NCBI GenBank assembly: GCA_921293015.1 | Contig: OV121094.1 | Coordinates: 40,732,054 to 40,796,053, forward strand | Length of the DNA stretch: 64,000 nucleotides | Direction of reading: 5' to 3' | Source: Phorcus lineatus | Lineage: Eukaryota; Mollusca; Gastropoda; Trochida; Trochidae | Shown: piece after piece, positions 1 to 11,965 of the stretch | Layout: each line of letters opens with the position of its first letter | Position numbering within the stretch: position 1 is the stretch's first letter | Position numbers and translations under genes: made by a program | Notes under the pieces: generated by a model | Told to the model about the DNA's origin: nothing | The model's database searches: none | The model's input: only the letters and a program-made list of their open reading frames with translations

Positions 1-1090
1 CAATTAGTTTGTCTGAGCAGATTTTATTTCTTTGCAACAGTATATACTTTATTTCCGTAAAGCAGCCAATAACAGAAAGTAATGATAAGATACTATAACA
101 AAGTAAAACATAATTCTTGAAATTGGTAATTTAGTTACTTGTTTACTATTTATTATTTAGGAAGTTAAATCTTCAGTGAAAACGTCTCGTCATGAAAGTC
201 ATGACATTGCATGCATAATTTCAAAGATAAGATCTAAATTATTACATTTTTGAAACCGAAAATTGTTATTCCTCTTTACAGCATGTGTTCACACTATCAT
301 TCCAAAATTAATGAGTTTTTTTTTTAAAGATCACAAATCCATCGGTCAAACTTAAATTGACAAATTGCAGAAAAAGATATTGGCCTTATGGTTTTGACAG
401 ATGATATGCTCACGAATTTATCATAATTAGTAACGAAAACTTGTGAAAACGGCATAAGGCTTTGTTTGAGTTTTAAAAATCTCGTCATTAAAGGAAATTT
501 CTGTCATTTCACTTTCTTAATTGTACCAGATGCATCAGACTGTACAACTTACCAAATGTCGGAGATGTCTAGACCATTCAGCAATGCACTATACTTGTAA
601 TTGTGATAGAATTAAATGATTCCCAAGTTTCAGGAATATGGCTATTGAGGAGAGTTCGCGTTGTTAGAATTATGAATAAATCGGTGTCCTCTTTACCGCA
701 CTTCAATAATATTTTAAGATCCTGTTCTTATTCTGTTTACCTTGGGTGAACTTGGATATTACGCCTTGTTTAGTTTTGTTGTATTTGGAATGTGCGTCTC
801 AAACACGTTAGAAGTACTGAGATGATTTTCATTATCTCAGATAATTCATACAAAGTGGCTGCACGGAAAATTATACGAAGAAAGAAGATTTAGTCTCTTT
901 GCTACATAGTTTCAAAAGAGCACAGAGTAAACAATGTATCATTTTTCGAATTATGCCCGATAGAGTCCTTTTGTACATGTATGAACACTGATGGAAATGT
1001 TTACTTAGTGATGTGTACAAAGAAATGCATCTAAAACCAAAGTACCCTGTTCAGTACGCGTATCTATTTCCCTACCTCAATTGATCAAAA
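1..1090. other. AT-rich stretch, no gene seen
   Basis: No reading frame, RNA or repeat can be supported here. The sequence is AT-rich with short homopolymer runs. Confidence 0.6.
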
Positions 1091-1445
1091 TGTGTTCATA
1101 CAAAAATGTTAATTTTTTCAACAAATTTATCAACCTTTTATAAAATGTACGTTTTATTGTTCCTTTTCTGGTGTGATGGAAATGAAACTTGAAGTTTAAG
1201 AAATAAGCATTACAACAATAAACTCGCTTAAATCTGCCTTGAAAGACGAACAGCAATTATATTTTTGTGTTTTGCTGTGAATCCATGTATTTATATATAA
1301 AAACATCAAATCTTTATCGTTACCTTTTCTGTGTGGACGAATAATCAAATGAATGATCGGACATTTCATACGGAAAGTACAGTGAACTTTTACAGACATA
1401 TTTTTCATTTTATTTCTCAGTTACCTGATATTTCTAGCGTTGCTG
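1090..1445 (-). repeat. Diverged inverted repeat, arm 1
   Basis: Read on the minus strand, this segment matches 1770-2110 on the plus strand over roughly 300 bases. Shared stretches include ATAAAATGA followed by CTGTCTGTAAAAGTTC, then ACAGAAAA, AAAGATTTG, and CAAGCAGATT/CAAGGCAGATT followed by GAGTTTA. A minus-strand frame at 1196-1408 (70 codons) covers most of it and shares residues with the frame in arm 2 (RK..KDL.F, SK..KYN, F.AD..EF). It may be an old mobile element or a duplicated fragment. No family is recognised. Confidence 0.55.
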
Positions 1446-1769
1446 TACATCATAAACCGTGTATGAATTAATAAATAACCATCTCTTCTTTTACTACCTA
1501 TATTTAACAATGAAAAAGCTATAGAGATTTGAGTTTTATTTTATTTCCAATAATGATATTGACTGTTAGAACAATATATGCGTGTTAAAAGGAAACTTAA
1601 TATTGTGCCAATACTAAAACGCTGTTAAAGTATTGAATTTCTGATATGAAAGTATAGGCATTTAATTTTTTTAATCTGTTAATGTAGGCTAAAAACTGTT
1701 TTATTGTTAGAGGTATGATCTATAGCAATTTAAAAAAAAAATTTTATATGTATTTATCTATAGCAAAAT

Positions 1770-2110
1770 TAGAAATATTATGTGACAGGGAGATAAAATG
1801 AGGTTTCTGTCTGTAAAAGTTCCTTTAAGTTCCCAATGAAACGTGAATTTGAAAATATTTTATACAGAAAAAGTACTTACAAAGATTTGTTCTTTAAAAT
1901 AAATAAAAGAATAAACAGCAAAAAGAAAAAATATAATCAGATGAATAAACTATCATCTTTGTCGCTCTTTCAAGCAGATTCCGTCGAGTTTACCATTTTT
2001 ATGTTGATCTATAAAAAAATGTAAATTTTATTGCAAAAAGAATATTAAAATGCACATTTCTATATGGATGATATAATGGTTGACAATTTATTAAATGATC
2101 AAATATTGCA
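1770..2110 (+). repeat. Diverged inverted repeat, arm 2
   Basis: This is the plus-strand partner of 1090-1445. Its frame at 1836-2024 (62 codons) aligns in the same phase with the minus-strand frame of arm 1, with a gap of six codons before the F.AD motif. The arms are separated by about 325 bases that look unrelated. They differ at many positions, so this is an old inverted duplication or two insertions of one family in opposite orientation. Confidence 0.55.
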
Positions 2111-2274
2111 AAGATTGATCCGTGAATTCTAACATTAGAAGATTCTATTACAAAAAAGAAAAACCCCATTGAGATTTACATTTTGACACTTTTTAATTTT
2201 GGAAGTACAACTTAAATGGCATTGATATTTTCAAGATTTTTCTCCCAACGTTACTAAGGTTGAGAAACGCAAGA

Positions 2275-2363
2275 CCTTGATAATCAAATTAAAAGAATGA
2301 AGCCTATCGAAAGCAAAACCTTGATTATCAAATAAATCAAATGAATGGAGCCTGTGAAAACAC
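2275..2363 (+). repeat. Two-unit tandem repeat, 45-bp period
   Basis: The motif CCTTGATAATCAAA is followed 45 bases later by CCTTGATTATCAAA. Both units continue with AATGAAGCCT or AATGGAGCCT. The short, imperfect duplication lies in non-coding DNA. Confidence 0.6.
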
Positions 2364-4380
2364 ATTTTATTATTTGATAGACCTTTTTTGTCATGTAATA
2401 GCAAGTGAATATATCACAAGCCATTGAAATCAATATCTTTTCACTTCGGAGAAGCAGTATGAAAACATGCTATGAAATGAAAATAACAATTCCTGATTAC
2501 AAAATGTTAGATTTTAGGTTTTACCTTTGTAAATATGTATGCAAAGTCATGACCATCATGGTGAGATGTTTTACTGAACATTTAACTGCATTAAATAGTC
2601 AGTCTCAAGTTCATGAAAGATTAAATCATCATGTAAACAATATAAAAAACATTAAGGCAGAAATAGACAACTAAAGTACCTATTTAAATCATTACACTTT
2701 TATTTGTAATAGAGTCTTGTCAATATTTTCTATTACTTGCTAGTTTGCGGAAATAAAATTACATACTCCTTTGAAGAAATCTAATCAGCACAGACAAGCT
2801 AATTGCTTTTGAAATGTCAAAGTATGTTTCTATCAATTATTGTCATACGTAATGTCTCTCATATATAAGGAAACATTAAAAACTGTCATTTGTCTTCAGG
2901 ATACTAACGTTACAGGCAGTTTTTAGGCTGATTTAAATAGCCAAGACATCAAAATTTTAACTTTTTTATTATTTGTTTTATCAATCAAAATCATACTTTG
3001 ACAAACTGAAAAATTACTACAAAATGATACACCTGGACGCTACCTTTGTAATCACGAAATGTACGAAATCAAATAACCAATATAAAATGAAAAAAATTGT
3101 GAAAACTAGTTTAAGAAAAGGACACAGATGTTTACAGCCTGTATGAAGTACATTTGCTTTGAACATTTATTTCCCTGACCATGCTTTTTGCCCTATTATT
3201 TCAGGGTTAAACATCCGTTGTACTATTTTTCATTCTTACATAAGTCAATGGCCCAAGTAGTTTTGAAAACTCCAAAAATCGAAATTCTGAATTTTAGACT
3301 CTTTTTCACTCAAATACAACATGGAAATCATATTAAAGCAGGAGTTGTACCCAGTTCCTTTAATTAAAGTTGCGAACGTCTGCCTGGCTACAATATTCGA
3401 TGACTAAATTTTACTCCATTCGACCCTGATTCGAATCCTTGGCTAAAATAGGCTTAAGACAAGTATTCAAGATTAATATAACAATTACTAACTCACTTAG
3501 TTGTGTCTTATTTTTTGCAGAATTGATCCAAATAGCTGGCAAATTAGGTTCCTTGTTGATAACCAGTTCTCAAGATTATACAAATATACAATATGTGCAT
3601 GCATGTATTCTAACGTTTTCTACGGCAAACTATTTTGGAAACCAATAACTTGTAACGTAGGCCTAACAAACTTTGAAACTTAAAACTGGTAAATAGGAAA
3701 ACATTGTGCTGAGGCCAAACCTATTTCTGTTCATTATTTCAAATTCATCCTTTATCAAATTAGTTTTATATTATAATAAGATGTCTGTCTGTCTATCAAA
3801 ATTAAAATATATATTTTAAATTATTCTTTTTCTCTGTTCTCTGCAACAATACTCTCAAAATGAAAATTATTTTGAAGATATTATCTCTTTTACCAAGAAG
3901 AACAAATGTTGATATACATCTATCATTGATTTGCGTTACATGATCCAGAACACTGCACCATTATCTGGACACACGTTATGTGGTCTCATAACATTGTGAT
4001 GTAGTTTGGTTACGAAAATAACTAGTTAACTACGTACAAACAATATCTGTTTCCTAGTTTGTTTAAAATGAAAACACTATCCATATTTTGCGATACTTTA
4101 CGAACAGGTTAGTACATGACTGCATGCCAGTTTAAGTTAATTATATTCATAGGCGTCATCAAAATGCAGGATGATTGTTATGAAAGTGGTTGGTTTTCTG
4201 GAAAATCAAGGGTGTCACAACAAATGACATGAAATTTATATGTACCTGGCAAGTCTATATTTGGAAATCACTACTACGAGGACTTCCCAGAGGTTGCGAA
4301 CCTTAGATGGTTTAAATCTTTGGTTAGTCCTCGACATAGTGTTTTTTCTGTCTTAGCAACCGTTATATATAAATATATAG
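2364..4380. other. No gene seen
   Basis: Short open frames (for example 2405-2674 and 3439-3648) are no longer than expected by chance in such AT-rich DNA and show no family resemblance. A box-B-like GATTCGAATCC lies near 3430, but no convincing tRNA fold surrounds it. Confidence 0.5.
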
Positions 4381-4381
4381 A

Positions 4382-4516
4382 GGATATATGAGTGTTCATG
4401 GCATACTACGTTTACTACACGAGTGCTTAATATCAGAATTTCGATAGCGAGGGATATACTGATATACGGCACGAGTGTCGTAAATAGAGTATGTCATGGA
4501 CGCTCACATTATATAC
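4382..4516. mobile_element. Foldback (MITE-like) element core
   Basis: The left arm (about 4383-4425) and right arm (about 4470-4516) are imperfect reverse complements. GTTCATGGCATACT pairs with AGTATGTCATGGAC, and the arms meet near CACGAGTG copies around a loop of about 45 bases. A long imperfect hairpin with no coding potential is typical of non-autonomous foldback DNA transposons. The outer ends and any target duplication were not found, so the family is unknown. Confidence 0.6.
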
Positions 4517-4588
4517 TGTTTATTACCGAAGTGGCGAATCAAAGACTATATCTAAATCAACATCCAAGCATAGGCATTTCGAACACAA

Positions 4589-4668
4589 CGTCATAGGGAA
4601 CTATGACGTCAAAGCATTGTTTTTTGACATGACGTCACAATGACAAAGTGATATTTTGCCCTAGGGCA
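4589..4668. repeat. Cluster of short palindromes with TGACGTCA
   Basis: CGTCATAG-GGAA-CTATGACG at 4589-4608 is a perfect 8-bp stem with a four-base loop. A CATGACGTCACAATG stretch follows, then the perfect 12-bp palindrome TGCCCTAGGGCA at 4657-4668. These sit just beyond the foldback at 4382-4516 and may belong to the same element. Similar TGACGTCA sites lie inside the repeats at 11.8 and 37.7 kb, so they are more likely repeat-borne than regulatory. Confidence 0.5.
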
Positions 4669-4966
4669 TCGTATCAAAAATATGATTACCCTTGTAGGTA
4701 ATAAAGATAGATTTAAAAGGAAAATCTAACCTCCATACTGATACTGATATTAAAACGTCATGAACGGTATAATAGTATTCAATGGGATACACAGTACATC
4801 AAACATTGACATCAGGTAAAGTTTTCAGATTTTCAACGCTCATTCATACCATGCACAGTTGCGTTTTAATGACCCGTCTCCCAGAATAGTTACAATTCTG
4901 CTTATATTGGTTTCAGTAAGAAGAGATGTATTACATTCAGCATTGTAAGAAGTACAGGTTATTCTT

Positions 4967-5145
4967 GAGCACTTGATAAGTGAATTGTTGGGTTGGTCCC
5001 ATGAGTTCATCAACCTATTGACGTGTACTTGCATGACCCTCTCTTTAATTACATGAGATCGTCCCTCTTGTACAAAGCTTTGTCTGATGTCTAGAGATTG
5101 GATTTATATTCTTGAATGTGAAACGTGAACCTAATTTTAGTTGTG
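4967..5145 (+). repeat. Dispersed repeat, copy 1 (pair with 28.1 kb)
   Basis: It closely matches 28071-28256 in the same orientation. Shared runs include GGTTGGTCCCATGAGTT, GAGATCGTCCCTCTTGTACA and AAGCTTTGTCTG. The similarity is high enough that a common repeat family or segmental duplication is clear. No coding sense is conserved across both copies. Confidence 0.75.
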
Positions 5146-5494
5146 CTTCTCTAGATCTGAACACGTATATATGCCATTTCCTGGTGTCTCAATACCTATT
5201 GCCTTAATGTTGAATTTGTTACAATTGATATAGCTAAGCGAAAACATGTACCTAGTCGCTGATATATGAATGTTAAGAGTGGGAGTTGTTCATAGAAAAT
5301 ACCGACGATAACTTGAGGTTTTTACTCTTTTTGTCAGTTAGCCTAAATATTATTTTCAATAATCAGTGTAAATCGCAATTTAATTTAAAGCTTGCTTTGA
5401 CTCTCCCGATGATAAAGGACAAGTTATAAAAAAGACAAAGAGAAAAAGGGAAAATGTCTGACAACCTTCCAAATGTATGTATCTTTAACTGATC

Positions 5495-5725
5495 ATGACA
5501 TACGTATTAACCTCTAAAAAGGAAGATCAGGAATACATGAGGGAGTTTTTATTAATGCCTGGAAACAAATGGTCACCTGAATGTCTGAATGTTATTTACT
5601 TCTATTCTGTCGGTTTATTAAATACCTATAGCATGAGAGAAATTAAAGATTCAACACCCCTAACGGTAACGAAACCATTAAAAGAATGTTTAAAATCATT
5701 GACATTGCTTGACAAGGAAATGTAG
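5495..5725 (+). CDS. Unrecognised 76-codon frame, doubtful
   Basis: An ATG-started frame of 76 codons is rich in charged residues (KKEDQEYMREF) and ends in TAG. It resembles no family that I can name. A frame of this length is expected by chance in this window, and it has no clear splice sites. It lies between two segments that recur near 28.1 and 29.2 kb, but the frame itself is not recognisable there. Most likely it is not a gene. Confidence 0.12.
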   Translation: MTYVLTSKKEDQEYMREFLLMPGNKWSPECLNVIYFYSVGLLNTYSMREIKDSTPLTVTKPLKECLKSLTLLDKEM

Positions 5726-5947
5726 CAAATACAAATATGAACGTTTACAGAATCGAAAGCTATATGATATGGCTTAAAATCAAACCAATAAAGATGTAAA
5801 GTTTAATTGTACTGTTCTGATTTGATTATAATCAAGCCCTATGCATAAAAACGTCAGCCTTTGACTCTGTCGAGATAAAATTTGCTCTAAACGCATTTTT
5901 CGAATTCTGTCTCGGGCTTAACTTATTCAATATTTAGCACATAACAC

Positions 5948-6032
5948 CATGTCTATTGAGATATACTTTTACAATTCATTTTAAGAACCATGCGATTCCA
6001 TCGTTCTTGAGGCAATGTTGCATTATATGTGC
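5948..6032 (+). repeat. Dispersed repeat, copy 1 (pair with 29.2 kb)
   Basis: It matches 29198-29280 in the same orientation: CATGTCTATT, then CATTTTAAGAACCATGCGAT versus CATTTTCAGAACCATACGAT, then CCATCGT. Together with 4967-5145 / 28071-28256 it keeps the same order and nearly the same spacing (about 0.95 kb versus 1.1 kb between the starts). This suggests one older duplication covering both. Confidence 0.6.
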
Positions 6033-7808
6033 TGTCAAATTATTTGCATGAATACAGCTAATCATATTGAAAGAGCTATTCCAGTTTACAGAGATCTCTA
6101 AAAGTGCAACGCTCTTTAAATTACATGCTGCCGTAGGTCCACAGAACAGATTACACTTCTGATCTTAAGTAATAACAAGAAGTTACTAAATCAGTTCCGC
6201 CAACATTAAAAGGTTATTAGCTGATCAATATTTCAGCCCTTGATGCATCATTTAACATAAGGTTATCACACAAAACTTTAATATAAAGAACTCAGTGGAA
6301 AGTTAACATGTAAGTGTATTATCAGGATCAATATTCCTAAACATATCTTATTATTATATATCTGAATGCGAGAGAGATTTTTCTAATTTAACTTATATTA
6401 TCACAAAATCGTATTTTGAAACACAAAAACATTAATTATGTTTTTTTCCATCATACCATGTACGAGTGCGTAATTCCATCGAAACATGGAATTAAATACT
6501 TTGTTACTTTCATTATTCTCTATCTATGGTTAATTGTTAATACAATATGAACATATCACTGTCATCTAAGGATCCATATATGCCATTAATCATTGAACAA
6601 TAACTACATATAGATCAATTTACTATACAGATTCCCTTACCTTTTTAATCTAAACATTAGAAAAAAGTTGTCGCCATTTGATAACGATTCACTTAAAATA
6701 ATGAAAAATACAAGGGAACTTGAGATAAAGTACCTCTTATGAATACTTAAATTCTTAAAACACCCTACCAGAGAAGCCATAAATAACACTAGCTCTTCAT
6801 CTTAACATTCCAAAATCAGAAGAAATTTCCTTTCTCTAGGTGCTCTATTTGATATTTTAAAGCTAAAACAGTTATCAACTTACACAATGCGTGGCATTAG
6901 AATTAAAAACGGCATCTGTAACAGATGTAAAAATCTAATTTGTAAAACACGAATGTTTACGTATAGGAAGGTATAATAACAGGTTTTATGAAGTGTGTAG
7001 GAGTTGTTTAATGTTTGACAAAGAAACATATGATATTTACAATATATGCACGTTTGGTTGTCAATAGGTTTCCTTTTGGTAATCCAATAACTCTGATTTC
7101 ACTTGAACACGGTTTTCTCGTTCTTGAGGGACATACAATGATGCTGACCAATGAAACGTCACAGAGAGAAAGTGTTAACGTTGATCAATAGCCAGCAAAC
7201 AAAGTCTTTTACGCGGGTTTCTTCTATACTAGGATTCTCCAACACAAGGTGAGTCAAGGTGAGGTGACTTTGGATTTAAGAGTATTTTACTTTTATGACT
7301 GCTAGTAGTATTAATGCAGGAAAAATCCCGCAACATTTAAAATGTTGTAAAAATGGCTATTCACTGCCCAGTTATGTCAAAGAATACCCACGTTTTCCTT
7401 TTGTAATTTTTAACGAATTTAGGTGTGTTTGTCATAGATATCACGCAAAACTAAACATGGAGTCTGCTTTTCAAATGATATTATTTCGGCATCCATATGC
7501 AAAAAATGCACATACAATATCATAGAATTAATGAAATACATAAGCACAAACTTATAAAAATTCACCATTCACTATTCACAGGCCTATATGACATATTGAG
7601 TAAAACTGAGATTAAGCATAACGTTAAATGGGTAATTTTATAGGGGTTGTTGTCCATCAGAATTAGTCACTATCTACTCTATTAATAAAAGCCAATATAT
7701 GTACCTTGACAAGGTAAAGAGTTAGTTTAAGATGTGATCCCAACAGGAAATTATCTTTGTCTGTATCAAATAGAACTGAGTTCTGAACTTTCGTTTGATT
7801 GCGTTTAA
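6033..7808. other. No gene seen
   Basis: The only open frames are chance-length ones such as 7295-7525. No repeat structure is evident. The sequence is AT-rich throughout. Confidence 0.5.
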
Positions 7809-8174
7809 GTTGCAACGAGGGGCACATCTTATCTTATCTGAACGAGGTACTCATTGCTCAGTGCTCATAATTAAATTGAATGATCATTGTTTTTCACTAT
7901 TAGCAATAAGGGAAAGTCTTAATTGTTATTTTAATTACTGACACAACAAATCTCCTATGTCACATGGAAATGACATTTTAAATAATTTTGATATAGTTGC
8001 AACGAGGGGCACATCTTATCTTATCTGAACGAGATGCTCAATTCTCAGTGCTCATAAAAAATTTGAATGATCATTGCTTTCACTATTAGCAATACATGAA
8101 AGTCGAAATTATGATTTTGATTACTGACACTACAAATCTCACATGTAAATAATATCCAAAACAATGTTGATATA
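7809..8174 (+). repeat. Tandem duplication, about 187-bp unit, two copies
   Basis: Copy 1 (7809-7995) and copy 2 (7996-8174) both begin GTTGCAACGAGGGGCACATC and end TTGATATA. They share TTATCTTATCTGAACGAG, TCAGTGCTCATAA, GAATGATCATTG and CACTATTAGCAATA. The copies abut directly. They differ by scattered substitutions and small gaps, with the 5' halves better conserved than the 3' halves. Confidence 0.85.
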
Positions 8175-10689
8175 AGATTTAATCCGATCATGTGTTACGG
8201 TCATATGGGCAGAGTTGTATTATGAACTTTAGTACCACACATCGGATAATCCTTTTTGAATTCTGAGGCCCAATAATTCAAACATTGCTTACAATAATTG
8301 AATTATCACCGTTTCGATATTGCACTTATCATTATAAAAACATTTAAAGAAAGCTGAGTTAAAGAACGATATTCACGGTGTCATGTTTTCCTCAATAATT
8401 TATGAACTAAAACGGATATGTCAATGCAAAATGTCGAAAAAAGTATGGACTACTTATTTCGCTTTTAAGTATGATATGGAATGATTAACATGATCAAGCA
8501 AACCAATTTTAATTGTAAAATTTAATCTATTTTGTAGAAGATTCTGTAAACTACGACAACTCACCCTATGAACAGTCAAAGTAGCTTAAAGTTCAAGAGA
8601 CTTAATTAGGAGAAATGGTGGCAACTTGAATTGAGAACTACTATTACAGGAAACATCTTTCCCTCAACGGCGGAAATTGGCCTGGTAACTGAATACGTAC
8701 TGCTGTCAGCTGAACATTTCAAAACAATGTTTAGTACGAGATGAAAAAGAAATGAACTCACATCAAGGGCGATTGTCTCGATGCACTGGTGCAGTAATGA
8801 ACTCATGCTGAATGCATTTGAGTGATAACAAACTAATTGCTTTTTTGTTTGAAACCTTTACTATTAGATTCTCCTTATGGCGACGTGTTTCCCTGTAAGA
8901 AATGTTATGTTCGCAGTGTAATACTTTTCTATGTGAAACGGTTAATTCGAAGATAAAAAATGATTTTTTAATTTATTATAATGGAATATATATCACGTTC
9001 GATACACTTATGCAATATAATTTTGGACTCTAATATTACTTACATTTTTACATGATTGTACAGGAAAAAAGACATTATTATTTTTTGAAACGCAAAACCA
9101 GGAGACAAGTAAGGGTCATTCAGATAAAAGTGTTAGTTAGTTTAATTAGTTAGTTATAGTGCTCTTGTTGCTCAACAATAGCAAGTTGATTGACGAAATC
9201 GGGTATGAAAGTCACCTGTTCTTTTTCTGAACTTCGGAACTCGCAGTAGCAGCTTTGTATACTTAATGGCATATAGAATATGTTTCATAGAATGTTAGAT
9301 GGCTGGATTCGTACAAAAGACATATATGCTGATTTATGTTCTTAACACCTAAATCGACTTTTATTGTCATCCAAATCATAATTTTCAGCGATAGTCATTA
9401 CTTCACATTACCACATTACAAGTTCACCATATGTATATACTACAACATATATCATATATGTCAACATTCTTTTAGTTCAATAGTCATCATTCTTTATCAA
9501 TGTGATATTATCACTTCAAAAGAGAAAACATGACAGCATGACAATGCAGTCGAAAAATGTTTCCGGCGTAAATTCGGTCTTGTTGGATTTAAGAAATGAA
9601 CGTAACTCTTTTAAAAAACCATTTATCGGTTGTTAGTGTTGATCAGTCTCAATATTATATCTTTGGTCGGTTTGGCAAAAAACGCAGTTTTTAACTTTAT
9701 CAAATTATCAAATAAGTAAGTAAGTAAGTACAGCGAGTATTCTCTTTTGATTAAAAAATAAACGCAGCCACTTTGATAATTGTAAGTCATTCCCGCGGTG
9801 TAACTTTTAATATATGTGAAGCGATTTAATAATATGTATATGAAATGATTATGATTATGCTGTCACTTAACTTAATAGCTAAAAGCGGTGGTTAAGATGA
9901 TTCAATGACACCGGGGATGGACAAATGTTAGTCTTTATAAAACCTGTTTTATCTGTTTTATGAATCTTTCGACCTCTGTTTTCCCTGACCCTTCTTTTGG
10001 ATGATCGTCATCAACGTGTTCAATGACTGGAATGTTATTGAAGTCATGTTACTTACCCATTATTTACTCCCTCATTTGGTGATAATGTTTTGAAATGGTG
10101 AGAGTCGGTGATTAGATCAAGTTAAAACTAAAGTAATGTTATTAGTTTATCACAAAAGGAAACAAACGAGTCTTTTAGAACTTTTGAAATGATTGCGATT
10201 GAACAGTGCCTGATCCCTAAATGTAGTTTCGAGGTAAAGGTCTATTAAAAAACTTGGTTCATAGGAAGAAAACTTACCAAAAGGCCAGTAGCCCGTTTTT
10301 TGAGCGATCAAGTTTCTTATAAAATGTCCCATATTCACATCAGTTGATGCCTAATTTATTATTTTAAGAGGGTCAAAATATCTGATTGTTCAAACTTATA
10401 ATCCATAGTCGTAGTGGAAATAGTCAAGTATCATGCAAAAGCCAATAGCGTCAAGTTTTGTGTAAACACTTTCTAATTAACTGAGGCAGGGAAATGGATT
10501 TGAACCGATCATTTTCAAAACTCCTTTTTATAATTAAAAAGACCCGGTCTTGAAATGTAAACATTACTTTCCGTTTTTGAGAGATCACTTATGTATCTAT
10601 ACAAGCGTGCTCCTACCCCGTTTTTCTCCAACTATCATTTCGCGTTTTAAAACCTCTTAAATGTTTGCAGTTTCTTGCGTTTTTCAAGC
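8175..10689. other. No gene seen; short AAGT repeat
   Basis: AT-rich DNA with no supported gene. About four AAGT units occur around 9716-9730. Open frames at 8606-8806 (minus), 9336-9533 and 10150-10338 (minus) are of chance length. Confidence 0.5.
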
Positions 10690-10840
10690 CACAAAATGCA
10701 TGTGCTGATGTAGATGACACGTTTCAAATCCAATTACTCAAATGTGTTGAAATACATTAAACTTCTTAAACAGGCAGAGTAATGAATACTAATGAATTCC
10801 AAAGAGAATAATTACTAAAGCAATTTTGCATTTAATGCAT
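10690..10840 (+). repeat. Dispersed repeat, copy 1 (pair with 24.0 kb)
   Basis: It aligns with about 23970-24120 in the same orientation: AAATGCATGTGCTGATG versus AAATGCATGTGTTGATA, then CAATGTGT.GAAATACATT, AAAGAGAATAATT and TGCTAAA-like runs. It is a diverged non-coding repeat of unknown family. Confidence 0.6.
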
Positions 10841-11675
10841 ATTCAACAGCTGTAACTTTTAATTACAACTCATTGAAGACAAATGATTGAAATATCACGA
10901 ATCGACGGTTGAATGTAAAACATGATGTCAAAACGCAATTTGTAAGAATTTAATTTAAAGAATTTGTTAAGTTATACTATGTGAATTAATTTCCTTAAAC
11001 ACGAATGATTGAAAGGTGGTCACTCAAAGATGATTGCCACCAGTGGATGTTCCTTGATACTTTATAATAACTTCTTCAACGATACGGATGGCAGTATTGC
11101 CTAACAAGTCGAAGTTTCATTTCAAGTGAATCATATTAAAAGACATTAGTAAATAATGAGAATAATCCAAGATTACCAAGAACCTTCACCACCCATATTT
11201 GTAAACATTCACTTTTATACAAAAATACATTTTCATAAACATATCTATCGAAGCGTTTGGTATGCACATGCAGCCAGTTAAAGGAAGTGCATAATCGAAA
11301 AATTGATGAGACTTCATTACTCAGGCGACACAGTCATGAATAACTACAATTCCTGAAGGTAGCATATTAGAGCCTTCCTACATGATTAATCTCTAAGACG
11401 ATTGAGGATGGAAATTAAGTTCAAGTTCTGGACCAGCATGTCTCCAACTGTAGTTGTTTAAGGCCGCCCCTGTGTTAAGTGTACCACCGATTTCTATTTT
11501 GAAATTTGACACAATAAAATTAAATAAATCTTTGTGAAATAAATTTAGAAGCAATGTTGCAGGATTGTGTTTTGATAGAGCAGAATAGGAAGATGTTAAA
11601 TTCAACGATATAGAGTATACTCAACGACCTTCAATTTAATACCATTTTTATTAAAAGAGTGAATGATTAAGTATA

Positions 11676-11965
11676 AAACGAGCGAAATTGAGTTTCATAC
11701 CAAACCATTAACAAGCTTAATAAGAATATTATTAAATTGAAGAAAGTTTAGTATTCTGTTAATTACTTGACCTCAGTAATCGAGCATAATTGCCGACAGT
11801 GTACGGAACGAAATATTTCCGCGACTTGGTCGCCATTGTGACGGCGGCGCCAAATTGTGACGTTACAACCACACAATATTATGACGTCATATGTGCAGAT
11901 GTATCATTTTAACTTAATATCGCCGTATAAATATTACACTGCAATGTCTTACACGGGCGAGTAAT
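11676..11965 (+). repeat. Dispersed repeat, copy 1 (pair with 18.9 kb)
   Basis: It aligns with 18843-19115 over about 280 bases. Both hold AGAAAGTTTAGTATTCTGTT (one base differs), TTTCCGCGACTTGG.CGCC, ATTGTGACG, TACAACCACA, ATATTATGACG, GTGCAG and CGC.GTATAAATAT. This copy carries an intact TGACGTCAT, which is altered in copy 2. It is probably a non-autonomous element, and no coding frame is shared. Confidence 0.75.

Noticed and set aside
3420..3436. GATTCGAATCC as a polymerase III box B
   Set aside because: No box A at proper spacing and no tRNA-like fold.
11880..11890. TGACGTCAT as a working CRE promoter site
   Set aside because: It lies within a dispersed repeat whose second copy has lost the site, and no gene is adjacent.
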